A DNA stretch of 21,042 nucleotides from NCBI GenBank assembly GCA_023459275.1, contig JAEWVC010000103.1, forward strand, positions 1 through 21,042. Reading direction: 5' to 3'. This DNA comes from Bacillota bacterium (lineage in GTDB: Bacteria; Bacillota; Clostridia; Christensenellales; Aristaeellaceae). Below, one piece after another: positions 1 to 8,683 of the stretch. Made by a program: the position numbers and the translations under genes. Under the pieces are notes generated by a model. It ran no database searches and had not been told where the DNA came from. It worked only from the letters and a program-made list of their open reading frames with translations. Positions within the stretch are counted from its first letter, which is position 1. Each line of letters begins with the position of its first letter.

Positions 1-13
1 GCCGCCTATTGAA

Positions 14-1570
14 TTACTTTCCGACGCTGGTGCTCATATAGGAATCATAAGCCTTTTGCATGATGGAAATGGCGCTGTCAACGTTCATGCCTTTGACGGT
101 TCCTACAAAGCTGTCCCAGTTGGCAAGCGGTTCCGCGCCGGTGATAAACTTGAGAACCATCTCATCCACATAGGTATCCACACCGGTCATGATGCGGGCT
201 TTGGTGTCAGAGTCCTCCTCGCTCAGGCTGACGGTGGTGGGGAGGACCAGCTTGCTGTCCACCAGGGGGTCATCGTCATATTGCAGGCGAAGCGCCAGCG
301 CGTTGGGAGAAAAGAGCAGATTGGCATGGCAGACGGAGTCGGGCAGCGAATAGGTGGCGGTGTTCAGGCCCTTGAAATAATAGTTCAGGCCTTCCCTGGC
401 GATGCCCTTGTAATCAATCTGCGTCTGCAGATAGGTGGGTTTCCCGTCCGCGATTTCATAATTCAGCCCTTCGATGCCCCAGTTGGCCAGAGTGCGCCCT
501 TCCTCGGTATACAGGTAGTTCAGCCATTGCACGGCCGCCTCCACGTTGGGGCAGGTGCTGCATACGGAAACCATGCCGTGGCTGTAGTTGGTGCTCAGCA
601 GGCTGACCTTGTAGTGGTTCCAATGAAGGGGCTGGTCCGCATACTGGCGGGGATAGGGAGAGGAAAGCACGGTATAGCCCTGGGTCTGGCCCAGGTTGTA
701 CGCGGCCACGATAGCGGCGTTATAGGTACCGATCTGGTCCAGAGAGAAAAGGGTCGACTGATTGCTCAGGCTCACGAAGTCCTTGGAAATATAGCCCTTT
801 TCATACCAGTCGTGCATCAGCGTCAAATATTGCTTGAAGTTATCTGTAATCTGACCATACTGCACATTGCCGTCAAGATCCACAAAGAAATCCGCGCGGC
901 AATCATAGGCGCCCATGAATTTTTCATCATAGCCGCTCTTTTCCAGGGCAAAAGGCGTGACGCCCGCCGCTAGCATTTTGGCAAACAGCGCTTCCCACTC
1001 CTCAACGGTGACGGGCACCTGCGCAACGCCAAGCTTATCCAGCAATTCCTCTTTCAAAATCAGGCGCATCCAAGTGGGATTGTAGTCGGTGTAGATGCGG
1101 TAGAACCCGTCAATGATCCCGTCGGAATGCACGGCATCGCGGTAAATGGCCTCATTGCCGGTAATGATGGACCAGTAATCCGGCGCGTTTTTTTCGAGGT
1201 AAGGGGCCAAATCCGTATACACGCCGTCGATAACACCCTGATACATGCCGTTGGCGTAAAGATTTGCGCCAATGACAATATCGGGAAGCTTGCCGGAGGC
1301 CACCATCAGGTTCAGCGCTTCCCCAGCGTTGGCGCTGGTAGGAGAGATGAATTCCACATGGATTCCGGTAGCCTTCTCAATCGCCTGATAGAAGGGCGTC
1401 TCGTTCCAGTCGCCTATGTAATCGATCAGGTTGGGATCCATGCTGCGGAATACCGTAAGTGTGATCTGTTTCCCATCGGTGTCAATGGGATAAAGCGATT
1501 CTGCGCCGGCGGCCAAACCTCCGCACAGCATGACCAGGGCAACGGAAAGTATCCAAAATCTTTTCAACAC
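14..1570 (-). CDS. Extracellular solute-binding protein of an LplABC-type sugar ABC importer
   Basis: This is the substrate-capturing component of a carbohydrate ABC transporter, expected outside the membrane. It has 518 residues, usual for the large LplA-like family 1 binding proteins of Firmicutes. The N-terminus has a positive start (LKR), a hydrophobic stretch to about residue 20, and a likely signal peptidase I site after AGA (residues 21-23). A cysteine at residue 16 is preceded by V-M-L, a poor lipobox because position -1 should be small, so lipid anchoring is doubtful. The start is GTG, 9 bases after GGAGG (TTG one codon on is possible). It is the last gene of a three-gene operon, 129 bases after the second permease. 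That gap holds a GC-rich inverted repeat that might let this protein be made in excess. The ligand is unknown; the neighbouring sulfatase suggests a sulfated saccharide (inference). Confidence 0.9.
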   Translation of the reverse strand: MLKRFWILSVALVMLCGGLAAGAESLYPIDTDGKQITLTVFRSMDPNLIDYIGDWNETPFYQAIEKATGIHVEFISPTSANAGEALNLMVASGKLPDIVIGANLYANGMYQGVIDGVYTDLAPYLEKNAPDYWSIITGNEAIYRDAVHSDGIIDGFYRIYTDYNPTWMRLILKEELLDKLGVAQVPVTVEEWEALFAKMLAAGVTPFALEKSGYDEKFMGAYDCRADFFVDLDGNVQYGQITDNFKQYLTLMHDWYEKGYISKDFVSLSNQSTLFSLDQIGTYNAAIVAAYNLGQTQGYTVLSSPYPRQYADQPLHWNHYKVSLLSTNYSHGMVSVCSTCPNVEAAVQWLNYLYTEEGRTLANWGIEGLNYEIADGKPTYLQTQIDYKGIAREGLNYYFKGLNTATYSLPDSVCHANLLFSPNALALRLQYDDDPLVDSKLVLPTTVSLSEEDSDTKARIMTGVDTYVDEMVLKFITGAEPLANWDSFVGTVKGMNVDSAISIMQKAYDSYMSTSVGK

Positions 1571-1699
1571 GTTTCTTTTCCTCCTTCAAGTTTTTGGCAT
1601 GCTCGCGGGCATGTAGGAAGGAAGGCGGCGCCCGCCCGCAAAGGCTGCCGCTCCCGCACTTTCAAAAGCCTCCTTTCCTGGTTTCTTGGCCGGAGCCTG

Positions 1700-2572
1700 C
1701 TATCCCTTCACAGATCCCAGCATGATGCCTTTGACAAAGAACTTTTGGACAAAGGGATATACGCACAAAATAGGGGCGGCCGCCACGATCACGACAGCAA
1801 ATTTGGACAGCTGTTTCAAATACATGGCCTCGGCGTCGTCTGTCATGCCGGCCGCGGCATCAAACAAAAGGATATCCCGCACAAACATCTGCAGCGGGTA
1901 CTTGCTCTTATCCTGCAAATAGAGCAGCGAAGAAAACCAGCTGTTCCAATGGTCCACCGCATAAAACAAGAACATGACCGCCATAGTAGCTTTGGCTACC
2001 GGAAAATAGATCTGGAACAGGATGCGGATATCATTGGCGCCATCGATATGCGCCGCCTCCTGCAGCTCCGTTGGCACCGCATCAAAGGCGGTGCGCATGA
2101 CGATCATGTTCCAGGTGTTGATCGCTGTGGGCAGAATGATTGCCCAACGGGAGTCGTACAGCCCAAGCTGCTTGACCATCAGCAGCGTTGGAATAATGCC
2201 TATATTGAAGTACATTGTAAACACGAACAGAAAGACAAAAAACTTGCGGAACGGCCAGCCGCGCCTAGATAGCGCATAGGCCCCGAGCGGTGTCAAAAGC
2301 ATGTTGATTCCCGTGCCCATGGCCACATAAAACAGGGTGTTGCCATACCCCCGAAGAATATTGGGGCTGTTGAGCACCGTCTGATACCCCTTCAGGGAAA
2401 ATCCGTCCGGCCAGAACAGGACACCCGTGTGGGTGAGAAGCAGCTTTGGGTCGCTCAGGGAGGCCGCCAATACGTGGATCATGGGATATACGCAGACGAA
2501 CGCCGTTATGGTGATGACCATATAATTCAAAAAGGTAAGGCACCATCCCAGAGGGTTGCGCTTTTCAAGCAT
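1700..2572 (-). CDS. Sugar ABC transporter permease, LplC/YtcP type
   Basis: This is one of two inner-membrane subunits forming the transport channel. The 290-residue length and about six hydrophobic segments fit the MalG-like (CUT1) permease class. The cytoplasmic coupling loop shows the EAA signature, ELQEAAHIDGAND followed by a phenylalanine-rich stretch and P, at about residues 185-210. This loop docks the ATPase. Start ATG is preceded by AAAGGAGG with about 8 bases spacing. It lies 18 bases downstream of the first permease, so the two are almost surely translated from one mRNA. No ATPase gene lies nearby. In this family a shared MsmX/MsmK-type ATPase encoded elsewhere commonly energises several importers, and I assume that here. 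Confidence 0.92.
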   Translation of the reverse strand: MLEKRNPLGWCLTFLNYMVITITAFVCVYPMIHVLAASLSDPKLLLTHTGVLFWPDGFSLKGYQTVLNSPNILRGYGNTLFYVAMGTGINMLLTPLGAYALSRRGWPFRKFFVFLFVFTMYFNIGIIPTLLMVKQLGLYDSRWAIILPTAINTWNMIVMRTAFDAVPTELQEAAHIDGANDIRILFQIYFPVAKATMAVMFLFYAVDHWNSWFSSLLYLQDKSKYPLQMFVRDILLFDAAAGMTDDAEAMYLKQLSKFAVVIVAAAPILCVYPFVQKFFVKGIMLGSVKG

Positions 2573-2590
2573 CCTTTGTGCCTCCTTTTT

Positions 2591-3517
2591 TTACCACAGG
2601 CTGTCGCCCGCGGCGCGCTTGCTGAATTGGTTGGCGAATATCAACAAAAGAAGGTTCACAACCGAGCTGAACAGCCCAACAGCCGCGCCATAGCTGTAAT
2701 CCATCTCCTGAAGACCCCGGCGGTATACAAAAGTTGACAGAATATCCGCCGTTTCATAGGTCAGGGGGTTGTACAGCAGCAGCACTTTTTCATGCCCCAG
2801 GGACATCATGCGCCCGATGCGCAGAATAAGCTGGATCGTGATCACCGGCATCAGCGCGGGAAGGTTGATATGGAAAATGCGGCGCATCCGGCCGGCGCCG
2901 TCAATAGCCGCCGCCTCATGGAGCGACAGGTCCACCCCGGACAAGGTCGCAAGATAGATGATGGTGCCCCAGCCAAGATGCTGCCAGATTTCTGAAAGCA
3001 CATAGACGGTCCGGAAATAGGCGGGCTCAGAAAGAAGGTTCTTTCTTTGAAATCCAAAGGAGGCCAGAAGGTCATTCAGCAATTGATTTGCTTGGGAAAA
3101 TTCGGAAATCAGGCCGCATACAACCACCGTGGCAATGAAATGCGGCATATAGGTCACCGTTTGTATGGTTTTTTTGTACAAACCGTCCCGCATCTGGTTA
3201 ATCATCAGCGCAAATAGAATAGAAGCGGGAAAAGCAAATAAAAGCATCAGTGCATTCAGCAAAAGCGTATTGCGGATCAGGCGCCAAGCACTGACGCTTG
3301 TAAAAAATTCCAGAAAATTTTTCAGTCCCACAAAGGCGCTTCCTGAGATGCCGCGCATGGGTTTATAGTTTTGAAAGGCGATCACCGCATAATAGATCCC
3401 CGCATAATGAAAGATCAGATAATAGGCAACCACAGGTATAAACATCAAATACAAATACTTGAATTTCTTCATCCGCTTCCATAATGAAGGAGACCGGCCT
3501 GCAGGTATCGCGCTCAT
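2591..3517 (-). CDS. Sugar ABC transporter permease, LplB type
   Basis: This is the first gene of the importer operon and the partner permease (MalF-like CUT1 class). It has 308 residues from the chosen start. A basic N-terminus (WKRMKKFKY) precedes the first membrane segment, and the EAA loop LHEAAAIDGAGRMRRIF is at about residues 200-217. The reading frame is open to an ATG at 3544, but AAAGGAAGG lies inside that stretch and is well placed 9 bases before the ATG at 3517, so I use 3517. A minus-strand promoter at 3571-3599 gives a leader of about 45 bases. It is divergent from the AraC-family gene at 3758, which is the expected regulator of this operon. Confidence 0.92.
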   Translation of the reverse strand: MSAIPAGRSPSLWKRMKKFKYLYLMFIPVVAYYLIFHYAGIYYAVIAFQNYKPMRGISGSAFVGLKNFLEFFTSVSAWRLIRNTLLLNALMLLFAFPASILFALMINQMRDGLYKKTIQTVTYMPHFIATVVVCGLISEFSQANQLLNDLLASFGFQRKNLLSEPAYFRTVYVLSEIWQHLGWGTIIYLATLSGVDLSLHEAAAIDGAGRMRRIFHINLPALMPVITIQLILRIGRMMSLGHEKVLLLYNPLTYETADILSTFVYRRGLQEMDYSYGAAVGLFSSVVNLLLLIFANQFSKRAAGDSLW

Positions 3518-3570
3518 CCGCAACCACCTTCCTTTGCTGTACATACTGCGCCGTGAAAGAAGCCGGCCTC

Positions 3571-3599
3571 AATATGCCAGACTGCTTTGGTTCCGTCAA
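3571..3599 (-). promoter_or_regulatory. Sigma-A promoter of the ABC importer operon
   Basis: On the minus strand TTGACG (3599-3594) is followed after exactly 17 bases by CATATT (3576-3571). The -35 matches the consensus at five of six positions and the -10 is weaker, as expected for an activator-dependent promoter. Transcription would begin near 3564, about 47 bases before the permease start. Confidence 0.6.
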
Positions 3600-3607
3600 T
3601 TTGTATT

Positions 3608-3625
3608 TGTGTATCAGATGTGTAT
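3608..3625. promoter_or_regulatory. Candidate AraC-type operator: two TGTGTAT direct repeats
   Basis: TGTGTAT occurs at 3608-3614 and again at 3619-3625, exactly 11 bases (one helical turn) apart, with a related TTGTAT at 3601-3606. They sit directly upstream of the -35 of the importer promoter. AraC-family activators usually bind direct repeats next to the -35, so this is a plausible site for the regulator encoded just to the right. Assignment to that protein is inference. Confidence 0.4.
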
Positions 3626-3701
3626 ATGCCGGGCGGCGCAATGTGTTTTATTTCGGCAACATGTATTTTCGCACAGGCGCAGAGATATGTCCTCCGGCCG
3701 A

Positions 3702-3730
3702 TTGCGGCCGATAAGGGAGCATGGTATACT
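3702..3730 (+). promoter_or_regulatory. Extended -10 promoter of the AraC-sulfatase pair
   Basis: TTGCGG (3702-3707), 17 bases, then TATACT (3725-3730) preceded by TGG, an extended -10. The predicted start of transcription near 3737 leaves about 21 bases before the ATG at 3758. It therefore rules out the upstream TTG at 3587 as the start of the AraC gene. Confidence 0.65.
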
Positions 3731-3757
3731 TTTTTTCAGCATAAGGGGGAGAGATTG

Positions 3758-5992
3758 ATGATGAGGCACGGAAGCCTCCGGCTGCGTTTTTTGCGTTCCA
3801 TGCTGCTGATTGTGGTGCCGGTGATTGTGTTTTGCCTGATTTTCAATCAGATCGGCACACAAAACCTTTCGATTTATATCGAACAGCAGTATTTGAATAT
3901 CAACACGCAGACAGCGTCCCAGATATCCATGCTCTTTCTGAAGCTGCGCTCCGCGGCTTCCCAGGACCTTACCGGCTTGCTCGGCCCGGACAGCGCCCAC
4001 CTGAATGAAGAAGCATTTGCCACGGCACTTAAGCGCGGGGAGAGCATGATCGGGGACAGGGCGGCGGCCCACCTGTACCTGCGGGGCGATGAATATGTGT
4101 ATTCCGGCACCGGAAGGATGCACTATACCGGGTTTACGGCGCAGTACAAAAACGACTATGATTTTGAAATGTCGGGTTTTTTTACCAACCTCAACAGCTG
4201 CATGTCCGAACGCATTTTCCCGGTCAGCCCACGGGTGGGCAGCGGTTCCCCCGGGGGCATCGCCTTTATTTCACCCATCTATATCGGGACAAAGCCTGTG
4301 GCCGATCTTTTTTTCCTGATCCCGTACGCAACCTTTGATGCGCTGCTAAAGGACTGCCTTGGGACGCTGCAATGCAATTTCCATATTCTCAATGACCGCC
4401 TGGATGTGATCTTTTCCCGCAAGCTGGATACGGATCTCGCCTATGACGATGCCTTTCTGAAGCATCAGCAGGGAATCGGCGTGATCCAAAAAACACTCGA
4501 AGGGCAAAGCCTTGTATCCGTGCGCAGCCTGGACCCCGATAACGGGCTGACATATTTGTGCATATACCGGCACAGTGTGTTCTTTGCGGCGCTTCGGCGC
4601 AACAGCGCAAATGTCTGGCTGCTCAGCGGCGTTCTCATGGCGGTGGTGATAGCCCTGAGCCTTCTGATTGTGCAGTGGAATTATTCGCCGATCAAAAAAA
4701 CCTTTATCAGCCTGTTTGACACGCTTCCGGGCGGGCGGGGCACAAATGAGCTGGACTATTTGATGCTGCGCTGGGAGCAAACCAGGGAAAGGCAGAAGGA
4801 TTTGGTCCTCCAACTGGACGAACAAAAGCAGTTAGTCCGGGAGCAGCTGGCCACCAAGCTGATCTACGGCAGGATTGCCGGAGAAGACGAGTACCAATAT
4901 CTGCTGCGCTGTGCGGATGTGCGGTTTACGGAGAGCTTCTTTTTTGCCATGTACATCAGCCCCGGCGGCGGGGACCCCGGCACACGGATACATCAGGAAT
5001 TTGACGAAATCGAAGGCTTCCGGCCCGAAGGCGCGGAGACGGTCTTCACCGCTCCTCTCCACGCCCCGGGCATCTGCCTGCTTATGAATTTCACTCCCCG
5101 GCAGGGCCGTGCGCCGGAGGGATTCCTGCCGGAGTATGCACAAGCGCTCTGCGACTATCTGAAAAGCAAGGATATCACGAATGCAAAAATCGGCGTGGGC
5201 AGCCTGTATCCCCTGGCGATGCGGCTGAACTATTCCTTCCACGAAGCGGTGGTGGCGCTGCGCGCGGGTCCCCTGATGCAAAATGAAAAGTTTACCCTGT
5301 ACGAGCCCTCTCTGGCCAACAGCCTCAATGCCGCCAGCCTGTCCTCCGCTCCTGAAAAATATCTTTTCCTGGAGGGTATTGACAACGCGGATGTCACGGT
5401 GGCCCGCTCTGCCCTTCAATCCATCGCGGAACGCTTCAGGGAAAGCATGGACTCCTATCTGCAGTTTCAGTTCTGTGTATATGACCTGTGCCATTCCCTG
5501 ATGGAACTCATAGGGCGCTATGGCATATCGCAATTCAATGAAAGGATCATGAAGCTTCCTGTAAGCGAGTCTTTCGCCGCCTTCCAGGAAACGATGCACC
5601 CCTTTGTTCAGGAACTCTGCGACGCCGTGCGGGAAAAGCAGCAGGCCGCCGATATTCAGATGCGTACGCGTCTTTTGAACTATATTCATGAACACTATAC
5701 GGAGGTGGATTTTTCCCAAGACATGGTGATCGGAGCGCTTGGGATCTCCCGGACGAAAAGCAACACCATTTTGATGGAGGATATGGGAACGAGCTTTTCC
5801 CAGTACACCAGCGGCCTGCGCATGGCGGAATTCAAGCGGCAGCTTCGTGAAACCGATAAGCAGGTCAAGGATATCGTGCATGACATCGGATACCTGGACG
5901 TATCCAATTTCCTTCGGAAATTCAAAACGATCAACGGGATGACGGCGGGTCAGTACAGGGCCTTGTCAAAAGGCCGTTCCGAGCCGGCGTAG
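3758..5992 (+). CDS. Membrane-anchored AraC-family transcriptional regulator (YesS-like)
   Basis: This 744-residue protein couples an external sensor to a DNA-binding domain, as in the YesS-type regulators often found beside LplABC importers in Firmicutes. A first membrane helix lies at about residues 11-32 and a second at about 283-307. The roughly 250 residues between would be outside the cell and probably sense ligand or ligand-loaded binding protein. The C-terminal region, about 635-740, is a double helix-turn-helix of AraC/XylS type, ending with the typical SNFLRKFKTINGMTAGQYR motif. Start ATG at 3758 has AAGGGGGAGAG 6 bases upstream and a matched promoter; the frame stays open further upstream but without a ribosome site. 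It is divergent from the importer operon and 25 bases ahead of the sulfatase, so it likely activates the former and is cotranscribed with the latter. Confidence 0.9.
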   Translation: MMRHGSLRLRFLRSMLLIVVPVIVFCLIFNQIGTQNLSIYIEQQYLNINTQTASQISMLFLKLRSAASQDLTGLLGPDSAHLNEEAFATALKRGESMIGDRAAAHLYLRGDEYVYSGTGRMHYTGFTAQYKNDYDFEMSGFFTNLNSCMSERIFPVSPRVGSGSPGGIAFISPIYIGTKPVADLFFLIPYATFDALLKDCLGTLQCNFHILNDRLDVIFSRKLDTDLAYDDAFLKHQQGIGVIQKTLEGQSLVSVRSLDPDNGLTYLCIYRHSVFFAALRRNSANVWLLSGVLMAVVIALSLLIVQWNYSPIKKTFISLFDTLPGGRGTNELDYLMLRWEQTRERQKDLVLQLDEQKQLVREQLATKLIYGRIAGEDEYQYLLRCADVRFTESFFFAMYISPGGGDPGTRIHQEFDEIEGFRPEGAETVFTAPLHAPGICLLMNFTPRQGRAPEGFLPEYAQALCDYLKSKDITNAKIGVGSLYPLAMRLNYSFHEAVVALRAGPLMQNEKFTLYEPSLANSLNAASLSSAPEKYLFLEGIDNADVTVARSALQSIAERFRESMDSYLQFQFCVYDLCHSLMELIGRYGISQFNERIMKLPVSESFAAFQETMHPFVQELCDAVREKQQAADIQMRTRLLNYIHEHYTEVDFSQDMVIGALGISRTKSNTILMEDMGTSFSQYTSGLRMAEFKRQLRETDKQVKDIVHDIGYLDVSNFLRKFKTINGMTAGQYRALSKGRSEPA

Positions 5993-6017
5993 TACAATTT
6001 GAAGGGAGAAAAATGGT

Positions 6018-7415
6018 ATGAAACGCAATGTGATCGTATTTATGACAGATCAGCAGCGGTATGATGTGATGGGCAAATACGGAAATCCGGCCGGGCTGAC
6101 CCCCCATTTTGACGCATTTTCGGAGGAAGGCACGCTTTGCCGCCAGGCGTTTTCACCGCAGCCCATCTGCACCCCGGCCCGTGCCTGCCTGCAAACGGGG
6201 CTGTATGCCACGCAGAACGGCTGCTATCTGCTGGGCATCCCCCTGTGCAACCGGCCCAACGCCACCCTGGCCGATCATTTCAATGCCGCCGGTTACCGCA
6301 CGGGGTATATTGGCAAATGGCATCTGGCGGACCAGGATATCGTCCCCGAGGAGCAGCGCGGCGGATACCGGGACTGGCTGGGGGCGAATCTATTGGAATA
6401 TTCTTCGGATGCCTATGATCTGGTGATGTATGACGGAGAAGGCCGGCCTGTGCGCGTTCCGGGCTACCGGGTGGATGGCGTGACAGACCGCGCGATTCAG
6501 TATGTTGATCAGCATAAGGACGAGCCTTTCTTCCTGTTCATGTCCCTGCTGGAACCCCACTGCCAGAACCACGCGTTTTCTTATCCTGCGCCAAAGGGCA
6601 CCGAAAACATGTATCAGGGAAAATGGATGCCGCCCGACCTTGCCGCTTTGGGCGGCACATCGGCGCGGCATATGGCCGGATATATGGCGGTCGTCAAGCG
6701 CATCGACGAGGCCTTCGGACGAATGATGGATGCGCTGCGCAGCCTGAAGCTATATGATGATACCATCGTGCTTTTTACCACCGACCACGGCGAGCACTTC
6801 AATACCCGCAACAGCGCCAACAAAATGTCCCCTCATGAAAGCTCGATCCGGATCCCCATGGCTTTTCACGGCGGATGTTTTTCCACGGGCCGGGTCATCA
6901 CCCAGCTGGTGAGCCTCATCGACGTGGCGCCGACCCTTTTGGAAGCGGCAGGGCTGCCCGTACCGGAAGGGATGGCCGGGCGGTCCATGGTGCCGCTGCT
7001 TGCGGATCCGGAGGCGTCCTGGCCGGAAGAAGTATTGGTGCAGGTGTCCCAAACACAGGTGGGCCGGGCGCTGCGCACACAGAAATGGAAATACTGCGTT
7101 CAGGCCCCGGACAAGCACCCCTTTCAGGATATGCGTTCAGATCACTATGTGGAAACGGAGCTGTACGACATGGAATACGATCCTTACGAGCTCCAAAATC
7201 TGATGCATTTTGACCGCTTCGACCATGTGAAAGCGGAGCTTCGGGAACGTCTGCGGTCAAAGATCGCGGAATCCGGCGAGCCGGTGCCCGTCATCAGTCC
7301 CGCTCAAAACGAACCGCTGCCCATGGGTATCCTTCCGCAAATGTACTGCCCCACCCCCGAGCGTATCCAAGACATCCGCAACGGAAGGCGGTACGGGCCT
7401 CCTGCCAGGAAGTGA
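6018..7415 (+). CDS. Type I sulfatase, probably cytoplasmic
   Basis: This is a 465-residue arylsulfatase-superfamily hydrolase that removes sulfate esters (or N-sulfate) from an organic substrate. The catalytic signature C-T-P-A-R at residues 51-55, followed by A-C-L-Q-T-G, is the C-x-P-x-R motif whose cysteine is converted to formylglycine. A metal site is indicated by T-D-Q-Q at 10-13 and T-D-H-G at 255-258. The conserved G-K-W-H motif follows at about 99-102. There is no signal peptide: the protein begins MKRNVIVFMTDQQ, directly the first core strand. Desulfation would therefore be inside the cell after import. Maturation needs a formylglycine-generating enzyme or anaerobic sulfatase maturase; none is encoded in the window. 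Start ATG at 6018 has GAAGGGAG 9 bases upstream. Heparan-type, choline or other sugar sulfatase specificity cannot be told from this sequence; a phosphonate monoester hydrolase is a less likely alternative. Confidence 0.92.
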   Translation: MKRNVIVFMTDQQRYDVMGKYGNPAGLTPHFDAFSEEGTLCRQAFSPQPICTPARACLQTGLYATQNGCYLLGIPLCNRPNATLADHFNAAGYRTGYIGKWHLADQDIVPEEQRGGYRDWLGANLLEYSSDAYDLVMYDGEGRPVRVPGYRVDGVTDRAIQYVDQHKDEPFFLFMSLLEPHCQNHAFSYPAPKGTENMYQGKWMPPDLAALGGTSARHMAGYMAVVKRIDEAFGRMMDALRSLKLYDDTIVLFTTDHGEHFNTRNSANKMSPHESSIRIPMAFHGGCFSTGRVITQLVSLIDVAPTLLEAAGLPVPEGMAGRSMVPLLADPEASWPEEVLVQVSQTQVGRALRTQKWKYCVQAPDKHPFQDMRSDHYVETELYDMEYDPYELQNLMHFDRFDHVKAELRERLRSKIAESGEPVPVISPAQNEPLPMGILPQMYCPTPERIQDIRNGRRYGPPARK

Positions 7416-7528
7416 CCGAAGCGGCGGGAAGGAGCGTTTTAAACATAGCTTCTCTCAATGACCGCTGCTCCTGGACATACCAAGCCCTTCCGCTTTATTT
7501 GACGATGACGTTTTTGCAGGAGGGGCCC

Positions 7529-7561
7529 GGGGAGGGGGATTTTGGGAAAATCTCCCTCCCC
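7529..7561 (+). terminator. Hairpin between convergent sulfatase and oxidoreductase genes
   Basis: Two 15-base arms (7529-7543 and 7547-7561) enclose a GGG loop. The plus-strand RNA pairs fully with one G-U wobble, while the minus-strand RNA would have a C-A mismatch, so it fits the sulfatase transcript best. There is no U-tract after it, only the U-run inside the stem, so it could be an mRNA end-protecting structure rather than a classical terminator. The rest of 7416-7528 shows nothing further. Confidence 0.55.
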
Positions 7562-7567
7562 GCCCTA

Positions 7568-8671
7568 TCAGCTCACAATCCCCGGCATCCCGTCCCGGCG
7601 CATGGGCGCTGGGCGCGCATATTTCGTGGAAAGCTCAACAACGCCTTGCTTTTCGCTGCTCTTTTCAAAGGCGGTCAAGATCTCCAGCACATGCAGCGTC
7701 TGGGAAAAGTCCGCACGGAAGGGCCGGCCGTTTTTAAGCGCATTGGCCATGTCGGCAAGGCCCAAAGCCCTGCTGTTCTCCTTATAGCCGTACATCAGGG
7801 GGATTTCCTTGACCGCCTTCTCCTCCGGCGTATACAGGGAAATGGGCCCGCCAAAATAGTTGGGGTCGGGGCAGAACAGCGTGCCCTGGGTACCGTACAC
7901 CTCCAAACGCGCCTGGGAGGGATAGTACACGTCAAAGGTGGTAAAGATGGTGCCCACAGCTCCGTTTTCAAATGCCAGCATGCCGGTGACATAGGTGGGC
8001 ACCTCCACCTTTACCGTTTCGCCCCGCTTGGGCGCGCTGGTGATCAGCCGCGTAGGAAAGGTGGACTTGGTAACGCCCGTCACGGCCTTCACGCCGCCCA
8101 CCAGGTTCACAAGAGCCGTTACGTAATAGGGCCCCATGTCCATCATGGGCCCGCCACCCCGCTGGTAGTAGAACGCCGGGTCCGGGTGCCAGCTCTCATG
8201 GCCGCGGCAGATCATGAACGCCGCCGCGCCCACCACATCGCCGATAACGCCGTCGTCAATCAGCCGCCGGCAGGTTTGCAGCCCGGCTCCCAGAAAGGTA
8301 TCCGGCGCGCCGCCCAGCATAAGCCCTTTCTCCCCGGCCAGTTTCGCAAGGGCCTGCCCTTCCTCAAAATCGGCGCCCAGGGGCTTTTCGCTGTACACAT
8401 GCTTCCCGGCCACCAGGGCGGCCTTGGTGACTTCAAAATGTTCGTGGGGTCTCGTCAGGTTCAGTACGATTTGAACCTCCTCATCGGCAAAGGCATCGTG
8501 CATGGTTTCATACAGCTTGGGCACATGGTATTCCGCCTGCGCCTTCTCCGCCCGCTCCCTGATAAGATCGCAGACGCCCACAAGCTCCAATTCATGAAAG
8601 GTTTCGGTGATGTTCTTCAAATAGATTCCGCTGATGGCGCCCACGCCGATCATGGCAACCTTCACAGCCAT
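7568..8671 (-). CDS. Gfo/Idh/MocA-family NAD(P)-dependent oxidoreductase
   Basis: A 367-residue sugar or inositol-type dehydrogenase expected in the cytoplasm. The Rossmann fold starts at once, with VAMIGVGAISGIY at residues 5-17 binding the dinucleotide. The catalytic EKP motif (residues 95-97, in YSEKPLG) carries the lysine. In the C-terminal half GGGPMMDMGPYYVTAL (about 172-187) corresponds to the family GGGxxxDxGxH substrate motif, with tyrosine in place of the usual histidine; DMGPY variants are a recognisable subgroup. Start ATG at 8671 has AGGAGG 9 bases upstream, and that site overlaps the stop codon of the isomerase gene before it, so the two are coupled. Its substrate is probably a product of, or precursor to, the isomerase reaction; which sugar is unknown. 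Confidence 0.92.
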   Translation of the reverse strand: MAVKVAMIGVGAISGIYLKNITETFHELELVGVCDLIRERAEKAQAEYHVPKLYETMHDAFADEEVQIVLNLTRPHEHFEVTKAALVAGKHVYSEKPLGADFEEGQALAKLAGEKGLMLGGAPDTFLGAGLQTCRRLIDDGVIGDVVGAAAFMICRGHESWHPDPAFYYQRGGGPMMDMGPYYVTALVNLVGGVKAVTGVTKSTFPTRLITSAPKRGETVKVEVPTYVTGMLAFENGAVGTIFTTFDVYYPSQARLEVYGTQGTLFCPDPNYFGGPISLYTPEEKAVKEIPLMYGYKENSRALGLADMANALKNGRPFRADFSQTLHVLEILTAFEKSSEKQGVVELSTKYARPAPMRRDGMPGIVS

Positions 8672-8683
8672 CTTGCCTTCCTC

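Noticed and set aside
1571..1699. Separate promoter or terminator between permease and binding protein genes
   Set aside because: A GCATGC-type inverted repeat is visible but no -10/-35 pair or U-tract; the gap is better read as an intra-operon spacer.
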